Part shown: in pieces, positions 43,600 through 51,878 of the stretch
How positions within the stretch are numbered: position 1 is the stretch's first letter
Layout of the letters: each line of letters starts with the position of its first letter
The notes under the pieces: model-generated
Told to the model about the DNA's origin: nothing
The model's database searches: none
Seen by the model: only the letters and a program-made list of their open reading frames with translations
Origin: Acetivibrio clariflavus DSM 19732
GTDB taxonomy: Bacteria > Bacillota > Clostridia > Acetivibrionales > Acetivibrionaceae
Direction: 5' to 3'
NCBI RefSeq assembly: GCF_000237085.1
Contig: NC_016627.1
Location: 2,790,118 to 2,854,117, forward strand
Length of the DNA stretch: 64,000 nt
Program-made: the position numbers and the translations under genes

Positions 43600-44733
43600 A
43601 TGAACTCAAATAGCAGTAGTAGTGAAATAAAGAAGAAAAAAAAGAAAAAAAGGTTTAACAGCAATCGCTTTCTGGTATTTATTTTGGTATATACCATTCT
43701 TTTTACAGTAATCTTTGTTACATCCTTCAGTTATGTCTTGAGAAAGGAAAGTATGGCCGATGAAGATCTGGAGGTAAGTATTGACCCCGCAGAAGGTATT
43801 GAAATTACAATACCTCGAGGTTCAAGTACTTCCGACATAGCTAAAATTTTGAAAGAAAACGGAATTATTAAATGGCCTACCCTATTTATGCTTCAATCGA
43901 AGATAAACGGTTATGACGGTACCTATATGTCAGGAAAGCACATTGTAAGCAAAGATCTTAATTATGATGAACTAATGCGAGTACTTTCAAGCAATCCGGT
44001 CAGCGTCAATGTTACAATACCTGAGACCTACTACTTAGATCAAGTATTGAATTTATTAAGCGAGAAAAAATTGATTGACAAGGAATCGTTCATTAAATCA
44101 ATGAACACTGAGCAATTTGATTATGATTTTATTGCACAGATACCTGAAAGGGAAAACCGGTTAGAGGGTTATTTATTCCCCGACACCTACTTTTTTGATC
44201 CGCTTTCCTCCGATCGGGAAATAATTACCAAGTTTTTGGATAACTTCGATATGAAATTTAAGTTGGACTATTACGCCAGGGCTAAAGAACTCAACATGAC
44301 TGTCGATGAAATAATCACCTTGGCATCAATAATTGAAAAGGAAACTGCTCTTCCGGAAGAAAAGCCGATTATTTCAAGTGTTTTTCACAATAGGCTTAAG
44401 AGCAAAGATCCTTCTTTGAGAAAATTGCAAACCGATGCAACAATTCAGTATATTCTCTTTAAGAGAGAGGGAAAAATAAAAGAAAAACTGACTGAAGCCG
44501 ATACAAAAATAAACGACCCATATAACACTTATCTTTATGAAGGATTGCCTCCAGGTCCGATATGCAGTCCTGGGCTTGCATCAATTGAAGCTGCATTGTA
44601 TCCTGAAAAAACCGATTATTATTACTTTGTCGCCAAAGGTGACGGAAGCCATTACTTTTCCAAAACTTTAAGCGAACATGAAGCGGCTAAGAAAAGGTAT
44701 ATTGACAATAGACAGGAAGAAAGCGAAGATTAA
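43600..44733 (+). CDS. mltG: Endolytic peptidoglycan transglycosylase MltG
   Basis: 377 aa. A short Lys-rich cytoplasmic tail and one transmembrane helix (about 24-46) lead to an extracytoplasmic LysM-like region and the YceG/MltG domain, with NRLEGYLFPDTY near 186 and the catalytic Glu (about 246) in LASIIEKET, plus GLPPGPICSPG. It cuts nascent glycan strands and sets their length. The ATG is chosen over two upstream GTGs because those bases form the likely ribosome binding site (AAAGTGGTGA). Confidence 0.94.
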   Translation: MNSNSSSSEIKKKKKKKRFNSNRFLVFILVYTILFTVIFVTSFSYVLRKESMADEDLEVSIDPAEGIEITIPRGSSTSDIAKILKENGIIKWPTLFMLQSKINGYDGTYMSGKHIVSKDLNYDELMRVLSSNPVSVNVTIPETYYLDQVLNLLSEKKLIDKESFIKSMNTEQFDYDFIAQIPERENRLEGYLFPDTYFFDPLSSDREIITKFLDNFDMKFKLDYYARAKELNMTVDEIITLASIIEKETALPEEKPIISSVFHNRLKSKDPSLRKLQTDATIQYILFKREGKIKEKLTEADTKINDPYNTYLYEGLPPGPICSPGLASIEAALYPEKTDYYYFVAKGDGSHYFSKTLSEHEAAKKRYIDNRQEESED

Positions 44734-44764
44734 AAATTGTGAGGTTTAATGCCTCACAATTTTT
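44733..44764 (+). terminator. Terminator between mltG and trmR
   Basis: AAAATTGTGAGG / CCTCACAATTTT stem with an eight-nt loop and a trailing T-run, overlapping the end of the mltG stop codon. Confidence 0.8.
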
Positions 44765-44830
44765 CTTCCAACTCACTAATAAATACAATCAATGCTTTAT
44801 GTTTTTCGAATTTTATAAGGATGGATTGAT

Positions 44831-45469
44831 ATGATTTGCTATGATTATATAAACGATTATATTCGCAATACAATAAGAAAAAGTGAAGGTATACTTAAAG
44901 AACTGGAGGAATTTGCCAACAAAAACCATGTTCCCATTGTTCATCCTGAAGTGGCCAAACTCCTTCAAGTTATCGGCATGATAAAGAGACCTTCACGAAT
45001 ACTTGAAATCGGGACAGCAATAGGCTATTCTTCCATTTTGCTTTCAGAAGTTTTACAGCCTAATGGCAGAATAGATACAATCGAAAGATATGAATTAATG
45101 ATTGAGCGTGCAAAAAACAATATAAAAAGAGCCGGGCTGGAAAATGTTATAAATATTATCGCAGGAGATGCTTTGGAAGTTTTAAAATGCCTTAATAAGC
45201 AGTATGACCTCATTTTCCTGGATGCAGCCAAAGGGCAGTATCCTGAATTCCTGCCCGAGTGTCTGAGACTTCTTTCCCCCGGAGGCCTTCTCATTTCCGA
45301 CAACATCCTTTATAAAGGGATGATTGCCAACGATGAACTGGTGGTAAGAAGAAAAAAGACAATAGTAAAGCGTCTCAGAAATTACCTTGATATGCTTTGC
45401 AACTCGGAAAACTTAGAAACCAGTATAATACCCATTGGAGACGGAGTTGCTATAAGTTATAAAAAATAG
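44831..45469 (+). CDS. trmR: tRNA 5-hydroxyuridine methyltransferase (O-methyltransferase family 3)
   Basis: 212 aa, class I SAM-dependent methyltransferase. SAM motif ILEIGTAIGYSSILL, then DLIFLDAAKGQY and GGLLISDNILYKG. The B. subtilis homologue YrrM/TrmR methylates 5-hydroxyuridine-34 of tRNA to mo5U. Its position between mltG and a U32 protein matches the yrrL-yrrM-yrrN/O order in B. subtilis, which supports this over a generic catechol-type O-methyltransferase. Confidence 0.88.
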   Translation: MICYDYINDYIRNTIRKSEGILKELEEFANKNHVPIVHPEVAKLLQVIGMIKRPSRILEIGTAIGYSSILLSEVLQPNGRIDTIERYELMIERAKNNIKRAGLENVINIIAGDALEVLKCLNKQYDLIFLDAAKGQYPEFLPECLRLLSPGGLLISDNILYKGMIANDELVVRRKKTIVKRLRNYLDMLCNSENLETSIIPIGDGVAISYKK

Positions 45470-45483
45470 TTGGGAGAGATTGT

Positions 45484-46704
45484 ATGAAAAAAGTTGAATT
45501 ACTGGCACCTGCCGGTAATCTTGAAAAATTGAAAATGGCAGTGATATACGGTGCAGATGCAGTGTACCTTGGCGGAGAAGAATTCAGCCTCAGGGCAAAG
45601 GCTGATAACTTTTCAAGGGAGCATCTTATCGAAGGAATAGATTTTGCCCACAGCAGGGGTAAAAAAGTCTATGTTACCATGAATATTATTCCTCATAATG
45701 ATGACCTCCCGGGAATGCCCGATTACATTCGCTTTCTTGGGGAAATCGGCGTCGATGCCATTATTTTATCCGATCCCGGAGTATTCTCTTTAGTAAAAGA
45801 AATTTGCCCCGATATGGAAATACATTTAAGCACCCAAGCCAACAACACCAATTATATGAGTGCAAAATTCTGGTATAACCTCGGTGTAAAGAGAATTGTT
45901 TTGGCCAGGGAACTTTCGGTTAACGAAATTATCGAAATCCGAAAGAATACTCCTTCGGATCTGGAATTGGAACTTTTCATTCATGGTGCCATGTGTATAT
46001 CCTATTCCGGAAGATGCCTGTTAAGCAACTATATGGCCGGACGTGATTCAAACCGGGGTCAATGTGCCCATCCATGCCGGTGGAAGTATCATCTTATGGA
46101 AGAAAAACGTCCTGGTGAGTACTTCCCTGTTTATGAAAATGAAAGAGGTACTTTTATTTTCAATTCCAAAGACCTGTGTTTGATCGAATACCTTCCTCAA
46201 ATAATAAATACCGGTGTTACGAGCCTTAAAATTGAAGGCCGCATGAAAAGTGCCTATTATGTTGCAACAGTTGTTAAAGCATATCGCCAGGCCATAGATG
46301 CATATTATGAATTAGGTGAAAACTACAAGTTTGACTCTAAATGGCTGGAAGAAGTATCTAAAGCTAGCCATCGTGAATTTACAACGGGTTTTTATTTCGA
46401 AAAGCCATCATCTGAAACTCAAATATATCATACAAGTTCTTACATCAGAGATTATGATTTTATTGGCCTTGTATTGGAATACGATTCCGACACCGGAATT
46501 GCAAAAATTGAGCAGAGAAACAAGATGGTTTTGGGTGAAGAAATTGAGGTAGTAAATCCTCAGGGGGATTTCTTCGTACAAACCATAGAATCTATGAAAA
46601 ATATCGATGGTGAACCCATCGACAGTGCACCTCATCCGCAGATGATAGTTTATATGCCAATGAAGCAACCGGTTACCCCCTATGCCATGTTAAGAAGAAA
46701 ATAA
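45484..46704 (+). CDS. trhP: Peptidase U32-family tRNA 5-hydroxyuridine synthase
   Basis: 406 aa. TIM-barrel U32 family with ELLAPAGNLEKLKMAVIYGADAVYLGG and the signature ELFIHGAMCISYSGRCLLSNYMAGRDSNRGQCAHPCRW (given here in two parts by key residues: Cys in AMCIS, GRCLLS, GQCAHPCRW). Such cysteines are proposed to hold an iron-sulfur cluster. TrhP homologues hydroxylate U34 from prephenate; trmR 15 nt upstream performs the next step. Bacillus has two copies in tandem; one is present here. Confidence 0.9.
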   Translation: MKKVELLAPAGNLEKLKMAVIYGADAVYLGGEEFSLRAKADNFSREHLIEGIDFAHSRGKKVYVTMNIIPHNDDLPGMPDYIRFLGEIGVDAIILSDPGVFSLVKEICPDMEIHLSTQANNTNYMSAKFWYNLGVKRIVLARELSVNEIIEIRKNTPSDLELELFIHGAMCISYSGRCLLSNYMAGRDSNRGQCAHPCRWKYHLMEEKRPGEYFPVYENERGTFIFNSKDLCLIEYLPQIINTGVTSLKIEGRMKSAYYVATVVKAYRQAIDAYYELGENYKFDSKWLEEVSKASHREFTTGFYFEKPSSETQIYHTSSYIRDYDFIGLVLEYDSDTGIAKIEQRNKMVLGEEIEVVNPQGDFFVQTIESMKNIDGEPIDSAPHPQMIVYMPMKQPVTPYAMLRRK

Positions 46705-46720
46705 CCCTTTTCTCTTCCCT

Positions 46721-46753
46721 AAATGTCCCGTACATAAAAAGTACGGGACATTT
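46721..46753 (+). terminator. Terminator after trhP
   Basis: AAATGTCCCGTAC / GTACGGGACATTT stem, seven-nt loop, followed by ATATTTATATG; 17 nt after the stop codon. Confidence 0.85.
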
Positions 46754-46910
46754 ATATTTATATGCTTTTTTCAAAAACCGTATAAAAATTTAACATCAGT
46801 GGAAAAATTCATATATATCAAATTCAAGCAAAAGTTAATTTCTCATATTTTGCGCAATGGATAGACATCTATTTTTTATTGCAATATAGAAAAACATAAG
46901 GAGAATATCT

Positions 46911-48566
46911 ATGAGTTTGAGAAGAGCTAGCTTTCTGCTTATGTCCTTTACATTTTTAATTTTTTTGCTCGGCATAAGAATATTTTATCTTCAGATATAT
47001 GCCGGTAAAAAACTATCCCTGTCGGCCAGTACTCAAAGAATATCCGAAAAAAGTATTGATATCCCTCGCGGAAACATACTGGACAGGAATTTGATACCCT
47101 TGACCAATAGAACTGAAGAGATTTATATTGTCCTAAAACCCCTTCTCCTAAGAGGAAGAGACAGCGATATTGCAAACATAGCTCAAGTACTTGAACTTAA
47201 CGTAAGCAAACTCAAAAGAGAAATCGAATTTAATAAAACTCCCATAATTTTGTCCTGTACCCAAAGTCAAAAGGATTCTTTGGCTGATTTAAAAATTCAG
47301 GGAATTTCCTTTATTCATTCCCTTAAAAGGTACAGCAAAGAATCGGTTGCAAAACATGTAACCGGATACATAAACCAAATAGACAATACCGGGAAAACCG
47401 GGATTGAAAAATATTTTCAGGCTACACTGAAACTTAGCTATAAGAACAGTATAGGTGTGGTTACCGATGCCAAAAACAATCTTGTAGCAGGTTTAGGATA
47501 CAGATTTATTGAACCGGAAGAAACGAATCAACTCAATGTAAAACTCACCATAGATTATCATATTCAGAAAATTGCTGAAAACGTACTGGAAAAAAGCGGC
47601 CTGAAAGGTTCGGTAGTCATTCAGGATGTAGTAAGCGGTGATATAGTTGCAATGGTCAGCAAACCGGATTTTGACCCTAACGATATAGAAAAATACTTGG
47701 ACAGTCCCGATAAGGAACTGTTTAATCGATCGGTTGCATCTTACAACTTAGGTTCCATATTTAAGATAATTGTACTGGCCAGTGCGTACGAAAACGGAAT
47801 TAATCCGGATATGGACTATTATTGCCCGGGATATATCACTTTGGGAGATAAAATTTTCAAATGTTCCTCCTTTGAAAAAGGCGGTCATGGTTTTATCAAT
47901 CTTGAAGAAGCTTTTGCTTCTTCATGCAATCCTTATTTCATCGAACTTGGAATAAAAACCGGAGCTGCAAATATCATTAAAACTGCAAAAAAGTTCGGCT
48001 TAGGCTGTCCTACAGGAATCCATGAGCATGGTGTCGAAGAATCTTCAGGCCATCTCCCCGATGAGAACAAATACTTTACCCATGGAGATATCGCCAATAT
48101 ATCCATTGGACAGGGAGATATTCTTGCCACACCCTTACAGGTAGCCGACATGGTGGCAACTATCGCCAATGGAGGTATAAAAAACAAAGTAAATATAGTA
48201 GATTCCATCATTGATTCTTCCAATAACACCCTTAAAGTTTTAAAATTTAACCAGGGCGAAAGAGTTATTTCAAAGGAAATTTGCAATAAAATAAAATACC
48301 TCATGGAAAAAGTAACTATAAGTGGAACTGGTGTAAAAGCAAACTTAGATGAATATGGAGGAGCAGCAGCCAAAACCGGCAGTGCAGAAACAGGCCAATA
48401 CATAGACGGAGAAAAAGTTGTCCATGCCTGGTTTGCCGGTTACTTTCCAAGACTAAATCCCAAATATTCCATTGCTGTTTTTATTGAAAACGGAAAAAGC
48501 GGCGGTTCCGTTGCTGCTCCCATATTTGAAGAAATTGCCCGGGATATTCTCAATAAAGGGCTTTAG
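46911..48566 (+). CDS. Class B penicillin-binding protein (transpeptidase)
   Basis: 551 aa. One N-terminal transmembrane helix (about 7-28), a dimerisation domain beginning IPRGNILDRN (52-61), then a transpeptidase domain with GSIFK (nucleophile Ser282, Lys285), SCN (338-340) and KTGSAETG. It cross-links peptidoglycan at the outer face of the membrane. Size and layout match PBP2/SpoVD-type proteins but no PASTA domain is seen at the C-terminus. It is a single gene with terminators on both sides and AAGGAG upstream, so its role (elongation, division or sporulation) cannot be fixed from context. Confidence 0.9.
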   Translation: MSLRRASFLLMSFTFLIFLLGIRIFYLQIYAGKKLSLSASTQRISEKSIDIPRGNILDRNLIPLTNRTEEIYIVLKPLLLRGRDSDIANIAQVLELNVSKLKREIEFNKTPIILSCTQSQKDSLADLKIQGISFIHSLKRYSKESVAKHVTGYINQIDNTGKTGIEKYFQATLKLSYKNSIGVVTDAKNNLVAGLGYRFIEPEETNQLNVKLTIDYHIQKIAENVLEKSGLKGSVVIQDVVSGDIVAMVSKPDFDPNDIEKYLDSPDKELFNRSVASYNLGSIFKIIVLASAYENGINPDMDYYCPGYITLGDKIFKCSSFEKGGHGFINLEEAFASSCNPYFIELGIKTGAANIIKTAKKFGLGCPTGIHEHGVEESSGHLPDENKYFTHGDIANISIGQGDILATPLQVADMVATIANGGIKNKVNIVDSIIDSSNNTLKVLKFNQGERVISKEICNKIKYLMEKVTISGTGVKANLDEYGGAAAKTGSAETGQYIDGEKVVHAWFAGYFPRLNPKYSIAVFIENGKSGGSVAAPIFEEIARDILNKGL

Positions 48567-48791
48567 GGTTGTCAAAACCTCTGACAGTCTATTTAATGTA
48601 TTCCCCCACATCCCTGCCGCTACAGCATGTTATGCCTATTCATAACCCTTCAATGTATAGGCATTGGAGTCAGTGATATCGCTCAAACTTTGATCTTGAT
48701 AATTTTTATTATAAATCTTCAAGATGTCTTTTTGTTTATTATTTGAAGTATAAATGAATAATTGATGAAAATATATAAAAAAACACAATTT
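48567..48791. other. Intergenic region after PBP gene
   Basis: About 225 nt. One inverted repeat TGCCTAT / ATAGGCA (48633-48662) may be a terminator stem for the PBP gene. The rest is AT-rich. A 60-codon open frame on the minus strand lacks a ribosome binding site and is not considered a gene. Confidence 0.45.
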
Positions 48792-48831
48792 AAAAGCACT
48801 GGCTATGATTTTTAGCATAGCCGGTGCTTTT
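48792..48831. terminator. Bidirectional terminator between PBP gene and DUF2680-like gene
   Basis: AAAAGCACTGGCTATG / CATAGCCGGTGCTTTT stem with one G-U pair and a short loop, A/T runs on both flanks. It lies 54 nt past the minus-strand gene's stop. Confidence 0.75.
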
Positions 48832-48884
48832 ATTAAAATGTTTTTTTAAAAAGAACTCCTTAAAATTATGAATATATTTCCCCT

Positions 48885-49415
48885 TTATCTATCCTTAATT
48901 TTCTTATCCCGACTTTTGTGGTAGAACCTAGGTATACCTTTGCCATCCCATTCCTGTACTTTTTTTGTATATTCGTTAATTAACTCATCAGCCTTTTCCT
49001 GAGATATTTTACCTTCCTTAACCTTTTCAGCCATTACCCCCTTAAATTTCTCAATCAGCTTTGCCCTCTTCTGCTCCACCGAAAGCTTGTTGAACTCCTC
49101 GAATTCCTTAATTCTTGAGTCAATTTCTTTAATTTTTTTCTCAGCTTTTTCTTTCGAAATCTTGCCTTCCTTTTCAAGCTTTAAAATAGCTTCTTTCTTT
49201 TCTTTCAGTGATTTTATAGGATCTATGCATTCATCCTTGCATTTTTTATCCTTGCATTTCTTTTCCTCATGGTGCATTCCTTTTTCACTGTTTTTATTAT
49301 TTTGCTCAGTATTAATAGGATTTGTTGTTTTCGGTTCGGTCGGAACGGCAAATGCTGCAGCACTAAAAATATTTACTGTTAAAACTAAAGTCAAAAGTAT
49401 TCGTAATATTTTCAT
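48885..49415 (-). CDS. Secreted coiled-coil protein with DUF2680-like repeats
   Basis: 176 aa. Signal peptide about 1-23 (AAAFA/VPT). A Lys/Cys-rich segment with three Cys (KKCKDKKCKDEC) follows, then two copies of a helical motif, KEGKISKEKAEKKI and KEGKISQEKADELI, typical of DUF2680-type proteins. A highly charged helical structure is expected; the Cys cluster may bind metal. No function known. Start at the second ATG, nine nt after AAGGGG. It is alone on the minus strand, divergent from sigK. Confidence 0.75.
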   Translation of the reverse strand: MKILRILLTLVLTVNIFSAAAFAVPTEPKTTNPINTEQNNKNSEKGMHHEEKKCKDKKCKDECIDPIKSLKEKKEAILKLEKEGKISKEKAEKKIKEIDSRIKEFEEFNKLSVEQKRAKLIEKFKGVMAEKVKEGKISQEKADELINEYTKKVQEWDGKGIPRFYHKSRDKKIKDR

Positions 49416-49662
49416 TTTTAACATCCCCTTATCAATTTAATCTCTTTTTTAATATAACCAACTAAAAAAATTTTATATTGATTTTAATGTGGCTATAATG
49501 CCAATAATCTTAAATTCAATCAAAATCAAACACCTTTATTCACATTTTACTTTACTAATTTTTGTAAATTTCAATTCTTAATTTTTCTATTTCTTTGCCT
49601 TACATGCTATGTAACATCATCTACTATGGGAATATCAAAAAAATTATCATTGTACTTGCACC
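49416..49662. other. Divergent promoter region, DUF2680-like gene and sigK
   Basis: AT-rich spacer with no ORF. I could not identify a convincing sigma-E-type promoter for sigK. Confidence 0.4.
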
Positions 49663-49750
49663 TCCCCAAGCAAAAATTCATATAATTAAACGGTAGCCTA
49701 TATAGGAGGTGCCTCACCTTGCTCACAATAGCTTGTACTTTGCTTGGGGA
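49663..49750 (+). repeat. 12-bp perfect inverted repeat enclosing the sigK ribosome binding site
   Basis: TCCCCAAGCAAA (49663-49674) and TTTGCTTGGGGA (49739-49750) pair perfectly. The 64-nt loop holds AGGAGGT and the TTG start, while the right arm lies within codons 7-11 of sigK. In the mRNA this would form a closed loop around the initiation region. Confidence 0.65.
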
Positions 49751-50432
49751 AGCAGTTAGAAACATATTTTTTCTTTTCGGATATGTATCTAATATAAATT
49801 CTTTCCCCCAACCACTAAGTCCGGAGGAGGAGCAACGATATATAAAAATGATGAAAGAAGGTAGTGAAGAAGCAAGAAATATCCTTATAGAAAGAAATTT
49901 AAGGCTGGTCGCCCACATAGTAAAAAAATACACTTCGAATGTAAGTGATGCAGATGACCTTATCTCTATCGGAACAATAGGACTCATAAAGGCAATCTCT
50001 ACCTTTAACGATGAGAAAGGAACCAGACTTGCCACCTATGCTGCACGATGCATTGAAAATGAAATTTTAATGCAAATCAGATCTACTAAAAAGATTCAGA
50101 GCGAAGTCTCTCTTCAGGATCCTATAGGCATTGACCGTGAAGGTAATGAAATCGCACTTATCGATATAATTGGAAATGAAGCCGAATCGGTTGTTGACGA
50201 AGTTGAACTTAAAATGCAGGTTAAGCGTTTATATAGCAAAATGAGAGAAGTTCTAAAAAACAGAGAAAAAGTAGTCCTTGAATTAAGATACGGTCTTTTA
50301 AACGGTACCAGCAAGACCCAGAGGGAAATTGCAAAAATGCTGGGCATTTCAAGATCCTATGTTTCCAGAATTGAAAAGAAAGCTATAAAGAAATTGGGTA
50401 AGGAATTAAAACAACCGGAAGGCTGTCAATGA
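49719..50432 (+). CDS. sigK: Pro-sigma-K, mother-cell sporulation sigma factor
   Basis: 237 aa from a TTG start with GGAGGT eight nt upstream. The N-terminus MLTIACTLLGEAVRNIFFLF is a hydrophobic pro-sequence aligned with that of B. subtilis pro-sigma-K, which SpoIVFB removes after residue 20. Sigma-70 region 2 (ARNILIERNLRLVAHIVKKY, DLISIGTIGLIKAI, TYAARCIENEILMQIR) and region 4 HTH (KTQREIAKMLGISRSYVSRIEK) are intact. There is no skin-type element interrupting the gene. It controls late mother-cell genes. Confidence 0.95.
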   Translation: MLTIACTLLGEAVRNIFFLFGYVSNINSFPQPLSPEEEQRYIKMMKEGSEEARNILIERNLRLVAHIVKKYTSNVSDADDLISIGTIGLIKAISTFNDEKGTRLATYAARCIENEILMQIRSTKKIQSEVSLQDPIGIDREGNEIALIDIIGNEAESVVDEVELKMQVKRLYSKMREVLKNREKVVLELRYGLLNGTSKTQREIAKMLGISRSYVSRIEKKAIKKLGKELKQPEGCQ

Positions 50433-50439
50433 CAGCCTT
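50419..50439. terminator. Terminator between convergent sigK and ytvI
   Basis: AAGGCTGTCA / TGACAGCCTT stem with a single-base loop position, overlapping the sigK stop codon; T-rich flank on the plus strand is weak. It sits in the eight-nt gap between convergent genes. Confidence 0.6.
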
Positions 50440-50440
50440 C

Positions 50441-51526
50441 TCAATCTTCTTTACACTCTCTAACATATTCCTTGAAAGACTTTTTCTTGAACAATCCTCC
50501 AATTATATTCTTTAAAAGTAAAAGGGTTATCGGACCAATTATCATTCCTATATAACCGAACACTCTTAGTCCTATATACATGGCCAGCAGTGTCGCCAAA
50601 GGATGCAATCCTATCTGCTGCCCCAAAACTTTCGGTTCTATCAACTGCCTTACCACCAACACTACTCCATAAAGTATTATAAGTGAAATTCCCATTCTTA
50701 AATCATGGGTAATAAAATTATATATTGCCCAAGGGATCAGTACTCCTCCTGTTCCAAGAATAGGCAAGGCATCTATTATGCTTATTAATAATCCTAAAAG
50801 TATGTTTTGCCTGACACCTATAATGGCAAAACCTATACTTAATTCTACAAAAGTAACGCTCATAAGTATAAGCTGCGCCCTAATGTAACCGAATAATGCC
50901 GCAAACATATCGTCTTTTATGTTTATTACCCTATCAACCCATTCTTCCGGAATATTTAATTTGATATAATCATAAATCTTTTCCCTGTCAGACGCCATAA
51001 AAAACGTGGACAAAATTGTGATTATTACAAAAATTATTGCCTGCGGAATGGAAATAGCAGTGTTTACAAGTCTTTTTGCAAAGGAACTTCCTATTGCCGA
51101 TACGCTGGACATTAAATTTGCTATCATTCCTTCAATACTTTTAGTTGCCTCACTGGGCAGTCTTAAGTAAATTTCAGAAGCCTTTCTGATATACTCTTCA
51201 ATATTGTTATAAATATTTGTAGTATATTCCGGCATTAGTAAATACAAGCTCTGAGCTTCCTGATAAATCCTGAATATAAGAAAAGCCACCACTAATCCTG
51301 TGATTAACAGAACAAGAAGAAGCGAAATCAATGCCGAAACTTTTCTATTAAGCTTAACTTTTTTCATCAGAAACTTAATTAGAGGCTCCATTAAAGACGA
51401 TAATGCAAATGCTATTATAAAAGGAGCAATATAGAAAATCGATTTAAAAAACAATAAAACTCCGACTATTGTTCCTCCAATAACTAACAGTAGCTTTAAA
51501 AACAATTTTAACCCTTTTTTATTCAT
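50441..51526 (-). CDS. ytvI: YtvI-type AI-2E-family membrane transporter
   Basis: 361 aa, about seven transmembrane helices, PF01594 (UPF0118/AI-2E exporter-like) fold with FGYIRAQLILMSVTF, IDALPILGTGGVLIPWAIYNF and RQLIEPKVLGQQIGLHPLATLLAMYIGL; the last is given here as its start only by residues RQLIEPKVLG. YtvI is a sporulation-associated member of this family in Bacillus. Convergent with sigK. Substrate unknown. Confidence 0.85.
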   Translation of the reverse strand: MNKKGLKLFLKLLLVIGGTIVGVLLFFKSIFYIAPFIIAFALSSLMEPLIKFLMKKVKLNRKVSALISLLLVLLITGLVVAFLIFRIYQEAQSLYLLMPEYTTNIYNNIEEYIRKASEIYLRLPSEATKSIEGMIANLMSSVSAIGSSFAKRLVNTAISIPQAIIFVIITILSTFFMASDREKIYDYIKLNIPEEWVDRVINIKDDMFAALFGYIRAQLILMSVTFVELSIGFAIIGVRQNILLGLLISIIDALPILGTGGVLIPWAIYNFITHDLRMGISLIILYGVVLVVRQLIEPKVLGQQIGLHPLATLLAMYIGLRVFGYIGMIIGPITLLLLKNIIGGLFKKKSFKEYVRECKED

Positions 51527-51878
51527 ATTATCTCCAAAAATTTGTAGTTTTTTTATTTTTATTATATTATTATGACAATATTAGGGCAAGTATTAAATAC
51601 TAAGTAATTTATAAACTTTTTCTAAACTTTGCTTTTGGTACTATTCACAGCTAATTTCCTTTTCAGCGTGAATAGCAAACGGTAAACTTAAAATCTCCAT
51701 TTAAAAACAATAATTCAGATAATTATGTAAAAAGACATTTAATCTCCGGGATTAAATGTCTTTCACAAATATAAATCTTCAGTATACTTGTATCAAGCAA
51801 TATCATGATTTAAAGTCATGAATAGAATCTGGTTTATAACTATTATAATGTATAATGTTTGCTGACATTGCTTAAATT
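51527..51878. other. Intergenic region with two inverted repeats
   Basis: 352 nt. It contains CTATTCAC (51641-51648) / GTGAATAG (51668-51675) of unknown role and the terminator listed at 51731-51763. No ORF recognised. Confidence 0.5.
51731..51763 (-). terminator. Terminator of the nucleoside-type operon
   Basis: AAAGACATTTAATC / GATTAAATGTCTTT stem with a short loop and U-run on the minus strand (CTTTTTAC), about 115 nt after the TrpA-like gene. Confidence 0.75.

Noticed and set aside
46660-46685. AACCGGTTAC-like sequence near the end of trhP
   Set aside because: A single half-site inside a coding region, without the paired palindrome and spacing of the three operators.
48636-48818. 60-codon minus-strand frame after the PBP gene
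   Set aside because: No ribosome binding site, AT-rich composition and overlap with a terminator stem.
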